DNA from: an uncultured Lentisphaerota bacterium
GTDB lineage: Bacteria > Verrucomicrobiota > Kiritimatiellia > CAIQIC01
Reading direction: 5' to 3'
DNA: 63,056 nt
NCBI GenBank assembly: GCA_903889245.1
Contig: CAISWQ010000074.1
Coordinates: forward strand, 1-63,056
A program made the position numbers and the translations under genes. Positions 15,808 to 23,669 of the stretch are shown in pieces (the first letter of the stretch is position 1; every line of letters starts with the position of its first letter). The notes under the pieces are model-generated. The model saw nothing but the letters and a program-made list of their open reading frames with translations, ran no database searches and had not been told where the DNA came from.

Positions 15808-16730
15808 TTTTTTTGCACGGGGCGCAGTGTGTGCCCGACCATGGTTTTCGCCAGTTCCGGGTTTCTATTCCGGCGTTCGTCGGCGCAGCCCGCCGGGACA
15901 ATGCCGGTGTGGGCGGCATAATTGGCCGCACCGGATACACTACCGATGCAGCCGGCAGGGAAATGATACGAACCATAAAGGCCGTTGCCCAGATAGTGTG
16001 TGGGACAGCACGCACCGTCGCTGCACCAGGAATAGCCATCGGAACACTGGTATTGCTGGAAGAGTCCACCACCGGAGGCGGCGGAGGCCAGCACGACACC
16101 GGCGCCGACGGCACCTGCCACACCCAAGCCGAGCAGGGCGGCATCACCGCCCGAGAGACCCGGTGCTGGTTTGCTCACGGCGGGAGTCGCAGTGGCAGTG
16201 GCGGCGGGCTTCAGCAGGGATTTGGAGGCCGTGTTCGAGAACCCCATGCGTTTGGGCGGTGGCGAGTTCCTGTCCACCGGCGTGATGTTGAGACGGCCCC
16301 AGCCAGCCTGATACCACTTCAGCGCATCCGGGTTGAAGTTGGCCTGTTGCGGGGTCATGTCGGTAGGGCAGTCCAAGGCGTTATGCGGATCCGAGCCATA
16401 CCAGTCCTCGGCAAAGTCCAGATACTTGTCGCCATCGGAGTCAATCGCGTCGGGCAGGCGCGGCTCCGGCGGCGGCAGGATGGTGGTCGAGGTGATCGGA
16501 GTCGGCGTGATGGGTGTGGGTGTGATGGGCGTGGGTGTGATGGGTGTGGGTGTCACCGGGGTCGGCGTGATGGGGGTCGGCGTGATAGGCGTGGGCGTGA
16601 TCGGGGTGGGCGTCACTGGCGTCGGCGTGACGGGCAGGCTTTGCGCCCAGACAGTTGTGGCCAAATCCAGTAACACGACCACAACTATTCCGCGCGCGAG
16701 CTTGGTCAGCATCACGGAACATGTCTTCAT
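15804..16730 (-). CDS. secreted protein with PTPIT repeats and a TSP3/EF-hand-like segment
   Basis: The 308-residue protein has a signal peptide (GIVVVVLLDLATTVWAQS), then about nine copies of the pentapeptide PTP[IV]T (about residues 33-80), then an acidic calcium-binding-like segment DAIDSDGDKYLDFAEDWYG as in thrombospondin type 3 repeats. A second hydrophobic, Gly/Ala-rich stretch follows (about residues 205-230), and the C-terminus is Cys-rich (CSDGYSWCSDGACCP). It looks like a cell-surface or periplasmic protein on a stiff linker. A possible promoter lies at 16837-16864. SD AGGAG precedes the ATG at 16730. It is coupled to the downstream DUF1573 lipoprotein. I do not recognise a family for the whole protein. 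Confidence 0.75.
   Translation of the reverse strand: MKTCSVMLTKLARGIVVVVLLDLATTVWAQSLPVTPTPVTPTPITPTPITPTPITPTPVTPTPITPTPITPTPITPTPITSTTILPPPEPRLPDAIDSDGDKYLDFAEDWYGSDPHNALDCPTDMTPQQANFNPDALKWYQAGWGRLNITPVDRNSPPPKRMGFSNTASKSLLKPAATATATPAVSKPAPGLSGGDAALLGLGVAGAVGAGVVLASAASGGGLFQQYQCSDGYSWCSDGACCPTHYLGNGLYGSYHFPAGCIGSVSGAANYAAHTGIVPAGCADERRNRNPELAKTMVGHTLRPVQKK
16499..16635 (-). repeat. 15-bp tandem repeat encoding PTP[IV]T
   Basis: About nine imperfect copies of a 15-bp unit (GTGATGGGTGTGGGT on the plus strand) lie wholly within the calcium-repeat gene and stay in frame. Changes between copies are mostly at third positions, giving Ile or Val at one site only. Copy number probably varies between strains. 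Confidence 0.85.
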
Positions 16731-16836
16731 GGCTACTCCTTTCCGTGAGGGAATCATGCCTTGATGTTGGCTAAAGGCCCGGCAACAAGGGAATGATCGC
16801 TCACACAATATTCCTTGCCGCTCTCTTTCCGTGCAT

Positions 16837-16864
16837 AGGCTAGACCTGTGCCCCTGATTGTCAA
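16837..16864 (-). promoter_or_regulatory. candidate sigma-70-type promoter for the PTPIT-repeat gene
   Basis: On the minus strand TTGACA (16864-16859), a 16-bp spacer and TAGCCT (16842-16837) lie about 105 bp upstream of the ATG at 16730. The -35 box is perfect; the -10 box is moderate. Confidence 0.4.
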
Positions 16865-16915
16865 GGAAGCAATATGAGGCGGCAGGACCGCCCGCCTTCG
16901 GACGACTGTGCGTGT

Positions 16916-17866
16916 TTAGTGACGACCAGAGAAGAGCGGGTAATCTTGCGCCAGGGTCAGGCCGACTTGCGCCGACCAGCCGCTGACATCCTGGACGGAC
17001 TGGTCGCTGCCAGAGGCGTACCACGCGGCGGAACAGAAGAGGTCGAGCCACGGCAGCAGGCGGTAGGTGTAACTGACCTCGGCGCGCAAGGGCTGGTCGC
17101 GGCGTTGGAGGACAAGGCCGGTTTCGTCCGTCACGTCGGCAAAGGTGCGGGCGCCGGCCTGCACGGCGGCGGCGAACTGGCCACGCGGCGTCACCCAGAG
17201 GCTGCCGCCCAGCGCCAGTCCGAAGCCTTGATAGTCAAACGCGTCCTCGTTGGAGTCGTTTTTCTCGAGGTAAAGTTCGGCCCAGAGGATGGCGTCGCGC
17301 GTCGGCAGCCAGCGCAGGCCGGGGCGGAACTCGAGGGTCTGATCGGTCTGCTGCACGCCGTTGGTCGTCAGGCGCGTATCGAATTGATCGAACGCCAGGC
17401 GGACTTGCGCCGTGAGCTGCCAGTCGGGCTGGGGCAGGATGTAGCGCAGCGCAGGTGTGGCGGCAAACCAGTTGAAATCGTCCTCCGGTATGGCGGAATC
17501 GCGGGAGAGGCCACCGGCCAGCCGCAGGCCACCCTCGAACGGCGCGCCGGTCTGCCACCATTCGAGGTAGGCCATCAGTTCCTCGCGTGGTTTCAGATCG
17601 GAGCGCAGATATTCGGTGTGCGCGCCGCTGACGCCCGCGCTCACCTCGGTCCCTGCGCCCGCCAGCAGGTGCAGGCTCACCGCGGGCGCGGCGCGCAGAA
17701 AGGCAGAGCTCGCGGTGTTGGTGAGCGCGGTGGGCAGGAGATAGCGGTTGTTCTCGTAACCGGCTTCGAGCGTCAGGCGCGGGGAGAGGAAGAGATCAAC
17801 CGCCGAGCCGCCGGACGGAAACACAAGCAACAGCAGTAGCCCGCACAGCGGGCGACGGAACTTCAT
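16916..17866 (-). CDS. predicted outer-membrane beta-barrel protein
   Basis: The 316-residue protein has a signal peptide (PLCGLLLLLVFPSGGSA) and alternating polar/hydrophobic strands with many aromatic residues at strand ends (e.g. LRYILPQPDWQLTAQVRL), ending in a short C-terminal strand. This is typical of an outer-membrane barrel of 10-14 strands. No specific porin family is recognised. Its ATG overlaps the stop of the upstream Gly-rich protein gene (ATGA), making it the fourth and last gene of the ECF sigma operon. It is therefore probably a structural output of that regulator. Confidence 0.75.
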   Translation of the reverse strand: MKFRRPLCGLLLLLVFPSGGSAVDLFLSPRLTLEAGYENNRYLLPTALTNTASSAFLRAAPAVSLHLLAGAGTEVSAGVSGAHTEYLRSDLKPREELMAYLEWWQTGAPFEGGLRLAGGLSRDSAIPEDDFNWFAATPALRYILPQPDWQLTAQVRLAFDQFDTRLTTNGVQQTDQTLEFRPGLRWLPTRDAILWAELYLEKNDSNEDAFDYQGFGLALGGSLWVTPRGQFAAAVQAGARTFADVTDETGLVLQRRDQPLRAEVSYTYRLLPWLDLFCSAAWYASGSDQSVQDVSGWSAQVGLTLAQDYPLFSGRH

Positions 17867-18720
17867 GGCTTGCCACCCATGTGCTGGTGTCCGCCACCGC
17901 CGCTCATTCCTGCGCCCCCGGAACCGCCCGCTCCGCTGGCACCAGCGCCGCCGCCGCGCCAGCCAATGCCGGCGCCGGTACTGGTGCCATCGCAGTTGGC
18001 GCCGGCCTGCCCGCCGCCGCGCCAGCCGCGCGCGCCCTCGGTGGCCGTGTTGCCACCCCAGAGCGAGCGGCGGATGTTCTCGCCACTCATGCCGCCGCGA
18101 TGTTGCTGGACGCTATAGCGGACGGCGCGCAACACCTCCATGCGCCGCAGATTGCGGTCGAGGCAGTCGTTCATCAGGGCCTGCGTCGTGGGGCGATCCA
18201 CGCCCGCGAGATGCAGGCTCTCGCCGGCCTCGACCACGCTCTTGACGCGCAGGGCGGCCTGGCCGCCGCCGCGCTTGAGCACCGCGCCGAGATCCTCGGC
18301 GGCGACACCGCTCTCGAGCGCGAGGCCCGTGGCGGTGAGCAGTTCGTTGCGCGGCTCATCGGGCACGGCGTCATAGCGCGCGGCTTGCAGCATGCCCCGG
18401 GCTTGCGTCATGACGCGCAGGCGCGCCTGCAAAGCGGTGGCGATGGCCTGCGGTTCGGCCTTCTTGGCCAGTCCTTCGTCGAGGCGCGAGGTCAACGCGG
18501 TGGCGGGTACGCCCTGACGCTGTGCTTCAGCAAGACAGGTGAGCGTCTGGCGCGCCTGCTCGATGGCGAAACCCTGCTGTCGCAGGCGCAGGACATAACC
18601 GCTGCCGGCCGTGCCGGCGCACTCCTGTTGCAGCGCTGTCCACGGATCGGGGGTTTGCGCGCCCACCGCCACGGTCAACAGCCACACCGCCAGCCAACTT
18701 TTTACCAGTTTGGTTTTCAT
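17863..18720 (-). CDS. secreted helical protein with Gly/His-rich tail
   Basis: The 285-residue protein has a signal peptide (SWLAVWLLTVAVGAQ), a mostly helical Ala/Leu/Arg-rich body up to about residue 215, and a low-complexity Gly-rich tail ending GGGGHQHMGGKP. The body contains loosely repeated segments around QGFAIEQARQTL and QGVPATALTSRL. No domain is recognised. The tail could be flexible or metal-binding through its His pair, which is speculation. ATG at 18720 has a strong GAGGAGG ribosome-binding site. It is the third gene of the ECF operon, with its stop overlapping the barrel gene's start. Confidence 0.75.
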   Translation of the reverse strand: MKTKLVKSWLAVWLLTVAVGAQTPDPWTALQQECAGTAGSGYVLRLRQQGFAIEQARQTLTCLAEAQRQGVPATALTSRLDEGLAKKAEPQAIATALQARLRVMTQARGMLQAARYDAVPDEPRNELLTATGLALESGVAAEDLGAVLKRGGGQAALRVKSVVEAGESLHLAGVDRPTTQALMNDCLDRNLRRMEVLRAVRYSVQQHRGGMSGENIRRSLWGGNTATEGARGWRGGGQAGANCDGTSTGAGIGWRGGGAGASGAGGSGGAGMSGGGGHQHMGGKP

Positions 18721-18731
18721 GGTGTGCCTCC

Positions 18732-19235
18732 TCAAAATTCGAGCACCGCATTTTCGCGTCCGAAGCCGTCGGCACGCCGGATGTCGGCGCGCGGATCGGT
18801 CACCCACTGCTTGCCGTTGACCAGGAAACTGTATTCGTGCCGCCCCGAGGGCAACTCCACCTCGGCGGTCCAGTGCCCGGAGGCATCCGGTCCCGCGAGC
18901 TGAATCTGGCCGGTCTGCCACTCCGTGAACGTCCCCACCAGTTCGACGCGCTGCGCCTCCGGCGCGTGAATCTCGAAGTGCACTGCGACGCGTTGACTGT
19001 TCACCTGGGGCGGGCGGGAGATCAGCAGCGTACTGATCAGCAGCATGGCGGCCGCGCCGGCCACCGCCGGCAGGAACCAGCGGCCATGTTCCGGCCAGAG
19101 CCGGCACAGGCTGACGTGCCAGGGCAGATCGGGTTCCGCGGGCAGGGCGTTCATCACCTGCCGCGTGAAAGCCGCGGGCGCTTTCTGGCGCAATTCGCGC
19201 AGTGTCTCCAGGGGATCTGGCTCCATGGTTTTCAT
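18732..19235 (-). CDS. membrane protein with a glycogen-binding (CBM48/AMPK-beta-like) domain
   Basis: The 167-residue protein has an N-terminal cytoplasmic tail of about 50 residues, one transmembrane helix (LPAVAGAAAMLLISTLLI), and a C-terminal Ig-like domain: VHFEIHAPEAQRVELVGTF, then ELPSGRHEYSFLVNGKQW. This is the pattern of isoamylase early-set/CBM48 modules. It is encoded directly after the ECF sigma factor with an ATGA overlap, the usual place of an anti-sigma factor. I infer a membrane anti-sigma-like sensor whose outer domain might bind a glycan. No zinc anti-sigma motif is visible, so the cytoplasmic tail would be a non-standard sigma binder. Confidence 0.75.
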   Translation of the reverse strand: MKTMEPDPLETLRELRQKAPAAFTRQVMNALPAEPDLPWHVSLCRLWPEHGRWFLPAVAGAAAMLLISTLLISRPPQVNSQRVAVHFEIHAPEAQRVELVGTFTEWQTGQIQLAGPDASGHWTAEVELPSGRHEYSFLVNGKQWVTDPRADIRRADGFGRENAVLEF

Positions 19236-19792
19236 GACTTCACTTCTCCCTCCATCTGCAACTGGCGGACCAGCCGCAATAATTCCTCGCGGCCACGGGC
19301 GAGCCGCATCTTTACGGCGCTCAAGCCGAGCTGCAACGTCCGGGCGATCTCTTCCAACGAGAAGCCGTCCATATACTTGAGCACCAACGGCAGGCGCGCC
19401 TGTTCTGGCAAGCGTTGCAAGGCTTGCTCCAGCAGGTCCTGCCGCGGGTCCGGCGTATCCGGCGTGCCATCACTTTCCTGCACGTGCCGCGTTTCGAGCG
19501 CACGGCGGCGCGCCTCGCTGCGGAACCGGTTGCGCGTCTGGTTGGCGCAGATGCCGAGCACCCAGTTCTTGAACGGGTACTCCGGCTTATAGCTGTAGAG
19601 CTTCTGAAAGGCGCGGATGAAAGCCTCCTGCGCCATGTCCGCCGCGTCCTGGTGATTATTGGTCATGCGATAGGCCAGATTGAACACCGCATCCTGATGG
19701 CGGTCCACCAACTCGGCGAACGCCTCGCGATGTCCCGCAAGGCACAAGCTCACCAACTCTGGATCCGTTCGTTCCATGGCAGTCCGCACCAT
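19232..19792 (-). CDS. ECF-type RNA polymerase sigma factor
   Basis: Extracytoplasmic-function sigma factor of 186 residues: region 2 with FAELVDRHQDAVFNLAYRM and DAADMAQEAFIRAFQ, and region 4 with LPLVLKYMDGFSLEEIA followed by the recognition helix SAVKMRLARGREEL. It would direct RNA polymerase to envelope-stress-type promoters and probably to its own operon. ATG at 19792 has GAGG upstream; ATG at 19777 is an alternative. It heads a four-gene coupled operon (sigma, CBM48-like membrane protein, Gly-rich secreted protein, beta-barrel). A perfect inverted repeat (19813-19844) lies just upstream. Confidence 0.93.
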   Translation of the reverse strand: MVRTAMERTDPELVSLCLAGHREAFAELVDRHQDAVFNLAYRMTNNHQDAADMAQEAFIRAFQKLYSYKPEYPFKNWVLGICANQTRNRFRSEARRRALETRHVQESDGTPDTPDPRQDLLEQALQRLPEQARLPLVLKYMDGFSLEEIARTLQLGLSAVKMRLARGREELLRLVRQLQMEGEVKS

Positions 19793-19812
19793 CTATACAC
19801 CTCACCCGTAGG

Positions 19813-19844
19813 AAAAGTCACACACGCGCACGGCTGTGACTTTT
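19813..19844. promoter_or_regulatory. perfect 10-bp inverted repeat between divergent genes
   Basis: AAAAGTCACA (19813-19822) and TGTGACTTTT (19835-19844) form a perfect inverted repeat around 12 bp. It lies 21 bp upstream of the ECF sigma start and 93 bp upstream of the small LRDGSC gene. It may be an operator, or a stem in the sigma leader. The T-run on each side also makes it terminator-like in either direction. Confidence 0.5.
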
Positions 19845-19936
19845 TGGCCGACGCGGTGTAATCCCTCATGAAGCTCGCGGATTTCGGGCGTGTGTCCGGG
19901 GAAGCGAGATGCAAAGCAGGCAACGGGAGCGAGAAC

Positions 19937-20221
19937 ATGAAGATGTGGCACAGAGTGACGATTGTGGGCGTGGCGATGGTGGCGACAGCTATGCTGGCCG
20001 GTACCAGCCTCGCGGCGGGTGGTGGCGGTGGTGGCAAGGGGCCGCAGTATCGTGGTGGCCAGGCCAACGGCAGCGCCACGCGGACGGCGACCTGCACGCA
20101 GACGCGCCAGCAGCTGCGCGACGGTTCCTGCCTGACCGGCACGGCCACCGCGGCGGGCGCGACGACGGCAGGCGCGGGTGACCGCCTGCGTTTGCGCGAT
20201 GGCTCCTGCCTGACGAAGTAA
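19937..20221 (+). CDS. small secreted protein with LRDGSC motifs
   Basis: The 94-residue protein has a signal peptide (VTIVGVAMVATAMLAGTSLA) followed by a Gly-rich start and a Thr/Arg-rich body with two copies of a motif, QLRDGSCLT and RLRDGSCLT, the second at the extreme C-terminus. I know no family for it. The mature protein is only about 68 residues with three cysteines. ATG at 19937 follows GGGAGC. A perfect stem-loop terminator follows. A relic of the same C-terminal motif lies beyond the subtilase gene (21844-21882), so the gene was once duplicated around the protease. Confidence 0.7.
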   Translation: MKMWHRVTIVGVAMVATAMLAGTSLAAGGGGGGKGPQYRGGQANGSATRTATCTQTRQQLRDGSCLTGTATAAGATTAGAGDRLRLRDGSCLTK

Positions 20222-20235
20222 GGCCCCGACGAGAG

Positions 20236-20275
20236 GGATGACACCAAGCTGTGGCTTGGTGTCATCCTGTTCCTT
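20236..20275 (+). terminator. strong stem-loop terminator
   Basis: A perfect 14-bp stem (GGATGACACCAAGC / GCTTGGTGTCATCC) with TGTG loop spans 20236-20267, followed by TGTTCCTT. It begins 15 bp after the LRDGSC gene stop and separates it from the subtilase gene. Confidence 0.8.
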
Positions 20276-20313
20276 GGTGATGGGTATGGTGCGGAAGAGA
20301 AAGGAGTCAAATC

Positions 20314-21807
20314 GTGCAAAAAAGATGGTTAAGTGTCGTACGGATATTCGCCTTTTGTACTGTGTTTGTCGCATTGGTTGGGCAGGCATTGTCCCAAGCT
20401 CCCCAGCTACTGCACTCCAAGCGCCGGGTCGGCACTGTTCTCTATCAAGTCAAGGAGGGCGCAAGTCAGGCGCAACGGACCGCGCTACAGTTGGCGTTGC
20501 GGTCTGCCGGCCTACAGACAGATCGGCAACTGCGGCATGGTGCGGTAAGAGCCTGCGCCCTACAGCGAGGCGGCCTTTCTGAAGAAATGTTGGCTCTGCG
20601 CCTGATGAAGACAGGTGCTGTGGATTGGGCCGAGCCGGATTATGAAGCCGAGGCGGTTGGACTTTCCAGCGACCCCTTGTTTGCCCAGCAATGGTGGCAC
20701 TGGGATGTGCACTCACCGGCTGCTTGGGATACATCCACCGGTCTCACCAACCTCATTGTCGCTGTCTGTGACACCGGTGTGCAGGCCGCGCATCCTGACT
20801 TGGCCGCCAATTTGGTGCTACCGGGTTATAACACCTATTTGAACAACACGTATGTCGAAGACACTGTGGGCCATGGAACCATGGTGGCGGGTATCGTGGG
20901 TGCCCCTGGTGACAACGGCTTGGGATTGGCGGGCATGGCCTGGAAAATTAAGTTACTCCCCATCCGCATCACCTACGCGGATGGAGTAGGCTCTGCCTAT
21001 ATCAGTGATATGGCGGAAGGCTTGAGCTATGCGGCCGATCATGGTGCCAAGGTGATCAACTGTAGCTTCAGCGGGTACAGTTCCAGCACCATTGAGACCG
21101 CTGCAAAATATGCGCGCGGTAAAGGGGCCGTCGTCTGTTTTGCCGCTGGCAACAGCGCCTTGGATCTTTCGGTGGGGTATCTGGATTCAACCAATATCAT
21201 CGTGGTGGGTGCGACCACGGCTGCCGACACCCTCGCTACTTGGTCCAATTATGGATTGCCCATTGATTTGGTTGCCCCGGGCGAGAACATCACAACCACG
21301 TATCTGGGCAGCAGCTACGCCACCGGAAGTGGTACCTCCTTTGCCTCACCCGTGGTCGCCGGTTTGGCGGCCCTGATTTTCTCCGTCAATCCCGGTTTGG
21401 CGCCGGCTGATGTGGAGCGTGTGCTCAAGAGCACCACCCGTGATCTGGGCGTGGCGGGTGATGATAAACTTTATGGCGCGGGCTTGGTGCAGGCGGATGC
21501 CGCGGTGTTGCTGGCGGGTAAGATTGTTGTAACCCCGACTGGCCTTGCAGCCTCCGCCGTGCTGAAAACCGTCACCGTGAAATGGACTGATCGGGCCAAC
21601 AATGAAACCGGTTATTATGTCGAGCGCGCCACGAAGACCAAGACCACCTATGGCCCCTTCACCCGCGTGGCAACGCTGGCCGCCAACAGCAGCAGTTTCA
21701 GCCAGACCGTGGCAAGTGGCTCCTATGCGTATCGCGTTCAGGCTTTCAACAGCACGACGGGTGTGACCTCCGATTATTCAGCGACAGCCACTATTTCGGT
21801 CAAATAA
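20314..21807 (+). CDS. subtilisin-like serine protease (S8) with C-terminal FN3-like domain
   Basis: Secreted endopeptidase of 497 residues. A signal peptide (FAFCTVFVALVGQALSQA) is followed by an inhibitor-like propeptide (about 35-110), then the S8 catalytic domain with the triad in order: Asp in VAVCDTGV, His in GHGTMVAG and Ser in SGTSFASPVVAGLAAL. The oxyanion Asn is in FAAGNS. The last ~95 residues form a fibronectin type III-like domain (VTVKWTDRANNETGYYVER). The start is GTG at 20314 with a clear AAGGAG at 20301-20306. GC content and codon use look somewhat lower than in neighbouring genes, a weak hint of separate ancestry. Terminators flank it on both sides. Confidence 0.93.
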   Translation: MQKRWLSVVRIFAFCTVFVALVGQALSQAPQLLHSKRRVGTVLYQVKEGASQAQRTALQLALRSAGLQTDRQLRHGAVRACALQRGGLSEEMLALRLMKTGAVDWAEPDYEAEAVGLSSDPLFAQQWWHWDVHSPAAWDTSTGLTNLIVAVCDTGVQAAHPDLAANLVLPGYNTYLNNTYVEDTVGHGTMVAGIVGAPGDNGLGLAGMAWKIKLLPIRITYADGVGSAYISDMAEGLSYAADHGAKVINCSFSGYSSSTIETAAKYARGKGAVVCFAAGNSALDLSVGYLDSTNIIVVGATTAADTLATWSNYGLPIDLVAPGENITTTYLGSSYATGSGTSFASPVVAGLAALIFSVNPGLAPADVERVLKSTTRDLGVAGDDKLYGAGLVQADAAVLLAGKIVVTPTGLAASAVLKTVTVKWTDRANNETGYYVERATKTKTTYGPFTRVATLAANSSSFSQTVASGSYAYRVQAFNSTTGVTSDYSATATISVK

Positions 21808-21843
21808 TCGGCATGGCGGAAGTGCAGGCAGGGTCATGAACGA

Positions 21844-21882
21844 TGCCAGCAGTTGCGTGATGGCTCCTGCCAGACGAAGTGA
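21844..21882 (+). pseudogene. relic of the LRDGSC small-protein gene
   Basis: These 39 bp read CQQLRDGSCQTK and a stop, nearly identical to the repeated LRDGSCLT motif of the protein at 19937-20221. No start codon or signal peptide lies upstream. It is a 3' remnant, followed at once by a terminator as in the intact gene. Confidence 0.65.
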
Positions 21883-21897
21883 GCGCATGGTGGGTGC

Positions 21898-21936
21898 AAG
21901 GCGCCGGAGGTCAAACTTTCGGCGCCTTTTTATTTT
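21898..21936 (+). terminator. rho-independent terminator
   Basis: GGCGCCG (21900-21906) pairs with CGGCGCC (21920-21926) and is followed by TTTTTATTTT. It ends the subtilase/relic unit. The T-run runs directly into the first palindrome of the next cluster. Confidence 0.75.
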
Positions 21937-22011
21937 CCAAGCCTTGGAAAAAGCACGCCAAATTTTTCCAACCCTTGGGGGAAAGCGCATTTCAATTTCC
22001 AATCCTTGGAA
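21935..22011. repeat. palindrome cluster 5 (three units)
   Basis: Units centred at 21942, 21973 and 22004 (steps 31, 31). The first is perfect (TTCCAAGCCTTGGAA), the second TTCCAACCCTTGGGG and the third TTCCAATCCTTGGAA. The cluster lies between the subtilase terminator and the convergent sulfur-cluster operon end at 22030. Confidence 0.9.
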
Positions 22012-22029
22012 AACAATCGACCAAGTGTT

Positions 22030-22224
22030 TCAGTTCGGCGCATGGGCTGGGCGGCCGTAGACCTTGGCGTAGGCGCGGCAGAAGGGGCAGGCGCGGGTCT
22101 CGATTTTTTTCACGAGCCAGTAGGCCGCGCCGCGCTGGCGCCGGCGCGCATGGCGGCAGACCGGACAGCGCACGCAGACTTGCGCAAGCTTGTGGTCCAG
22201 CGCCGTGATGGTTGTGGCCGGCAT
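22030..22224 (-). CDS. small zinc-ribbon-like protein at the end of the Hdr/Qmo operon
   Basis: A 64-residue basic protein with two cysteine pairs, CVRCPVC and CPFC, about 32 residues apart, which suggests a treble or ribbon metal site. It starts 2 bp after the stop of the QmoC-like gene, so it is probably co-transcribed. It might be a rubredoxin-like or assembly factor, but the sequence does not show this. No homologue is recognised; the close spacing and clean open frame are the main support. Confidence 0.55.
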   Translation of the reverse strand: MPATTITALDHKLAQVCVRCPVCRHARRRQRGAAYWLVKKIETRACPFCRAYAKVYGRPAHAPN

Positions 22225-22226
22225 GG

Positions 22227-23387
22227 TCAGGTTCCTGCCTTGGGCGCGTTCAGGAAATGGAGGAACAGCGCCAGCGGGCGGTAGAGGGCGTGCGCGATCT
22301 TAGTCAGCGTAAACATGAGCACGAATTCCATTGCCATAACGGAGTGGACGAGCAGGATGACGTCGCTCGCCACGCCTTTCCAGCCGGCGGCGGTGATCAC
22401 GAGCAGCGCGAAGCCGGTCACATCGAGGACGATGAGGAAGAACAGCAGCCAGATGTCGGCGGGCGTCGTGGTCTTGGTGTTCGCCGTCGCGCGGCGCATC
22501 CGTTTCCAGGCATAGACCAGCAGGCCGTAGAGCATGACGAGGCCGCCGGCGATGCCGAGCGGGCGGGCGACGGCGTAGAACTGCATCTTGAGCCCGAACA
22601 CGAAGAAGAAATCCAGCGTCGTCGCGATCAGCAGCATCACGAAGCCGGCGAGGATGGTGCCGTGCGTGAAGCGCGGCTGCACGTACCACGGCTCGCTGGA
22701 GGGCGGGTCGGACTCGCAGTCGCCCTGGCGTTTCATGGTGGCGATCTCGTGCGCCAGTTGCATGGTGGCGCGGCGGTAGTCGGCCACCTTGTAGCGGCGC
22801 AGCGCGGCGAAGCCGCCATGCGCCTTGAGCATCAGGCGCGCGGCGTTGAACAACCCGGCGAACACAACGAGGATCATCAGGCCGCCAACCGCGAGCCCGA
22901 CCAGGTGGATCGTTTCGTAGGGGATCCACGCGAACGCCGCCCAGTGCGAGGGGAACGGCGCCTCGCCGGCAGCATGTTTACCGACGTGAATCGAAAGGTG
23001 GAAGAACGCCAGCAGCGCGCCGAGCAGCAGCGTGAAGAAAACCAGGAAGGCCGGGCTGCGATACATCAGGCCCGCGAGTCCGCTCGGGTCATACTTCGAG
23101 ATCAGGTAGCGGCGCGCCGCGGCCATCGTTTCGCCGGGGTCCGCCTTCTGCGGGCACGAGTCGGAGCACTCGCCGCAGTAATAGCACAGCCACGGCTCGG
23201 GCGAGGCCACCAGGCGGTCGCCGAGCCCGAGCTGGATGTTGCGCAGCACGCGGCGCGGGAAGCTGGCGTCGCCCTCGGAGAGCGGGCAGATGGCCGTGCA
23301 GGTACCGCAGTGGTAGCACTGGTTGAGATCACCGGCTCCCAGCTCCCGTACGCGTTGCGAAATTTGTGGATCAACCTTGGTCGCCAT
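22227..23387 (-). CDS. QmoC-like subunit: HdrC ferredoxin domain fused to membrane cytochrome-b-like domain
   Basis: Electron-transfer subunit linking the membrane quinone pool to cytoplasmic Hdr-type flavoproteins. The 386-residue protein has two [4Fe-4S] motifs in the first 80 residues (CYHCGTCTAICP and CYYCGECSDSCP), then about six transmembrane helices (from FLVFFTLLLGALLAFF), like the HdrE/NarI-type b-cytochrome part of QmoC. It is full length for QmoC. It follows HdrA-like genes in the same operon. In sulfate reducers QmoC serves AprAB, but no apr or dsr genes are in this window. Confidence 0.88.
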   Translation of the reverse strand: MATKVDPQISQRVRELGAGDLNQCYHCGTCTAICPLSEGDASFPRRVLRNIQLGLGDRLVASPEPWLCYYCGECSDSCPQKADPGETMAAARRYLISKYDPSGLAGLMYRSPAFLVFFTLLLGALLAFFHLSIHVGKHAAGEAPFPSHWAAFAWIPYETIHLVGLAVGGLMILVVFAGLFNAARLMLKAHGGFAALRRYKVADYRRATMQLAHEIATMKRQGDCESDPPSSEPWYVQPRFTHGTILAGFVMLLIATTLDFFFVFGLKMQFYAVARPLGIAGGLVMLYGLLVYAWKRMRRATANTKTTTPADIWLLFFLIVLDVTGFALLVITAAGWKGVASDVILLVHSVMAMEFVLMFTLTKIAHALYRPLALFLHFLNAPKAGT

Positions 23388-23405
23388 GCGCGGCTTCTCC
23401 TGCCA

Positions 23406-23669
23406 TCAGGCTTGCTCTCCGGTTTTGTCCACCCATTCGTAGGTGAAGTAGCCATCGACGTCCGGGCGGCCCTTGGCCTCGACCTCGCCGTAGCGGCGCA
23501 GGCCGGCCAGCCAGACCATGATTTCGTGGACGGGATAGCCGAGACTCTCCGCCAGCTCGGGGACCGTCTTGGGCCCTTCGCGCAGGGCCTTGATGATGCG
23601 ATCCCGCATGATCATCTCGTCCTGCGCGAGCTCGAGCATGGACCGCAGTTGGGTGGGGGACGTGCTCAT
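23406..23669 (-). CDS. small winged-helix-like protein within the Hdr operon
   Basis: An 87-residue protein of predicted helix-turn-helix plus wing shape: MIMRDRIIKALREGPKTVPE, LGYPVHEIMVWLAGLRRY and a short beta C-terminus DGYFTYEWV. It may bind DNA or serve as a protein-binding module for the neighbouring HdrA and QmoC subunits. Its start overlaps the end of the HdrA-like gene by 4 bp and it lies 18 bp before the QmoC-like gene. Function is unknown. Confidence 0.7.
   Translation of the reverse strand: MSTSPTQLRSMLELAQDEMIMRDRIIKALREGPKTVPELAESLGYPVHEIMVWLAGLRRYGEVEAKGRPDVDGYFTYEWVDKTGEQA

Noticed and set aside
18837-19592. 251-codon plus-strand frame over the ECF operon
   Set aside because: Antisense to the CBM48-like and sigma-factor genes, with no motif or ribosome-binding site.
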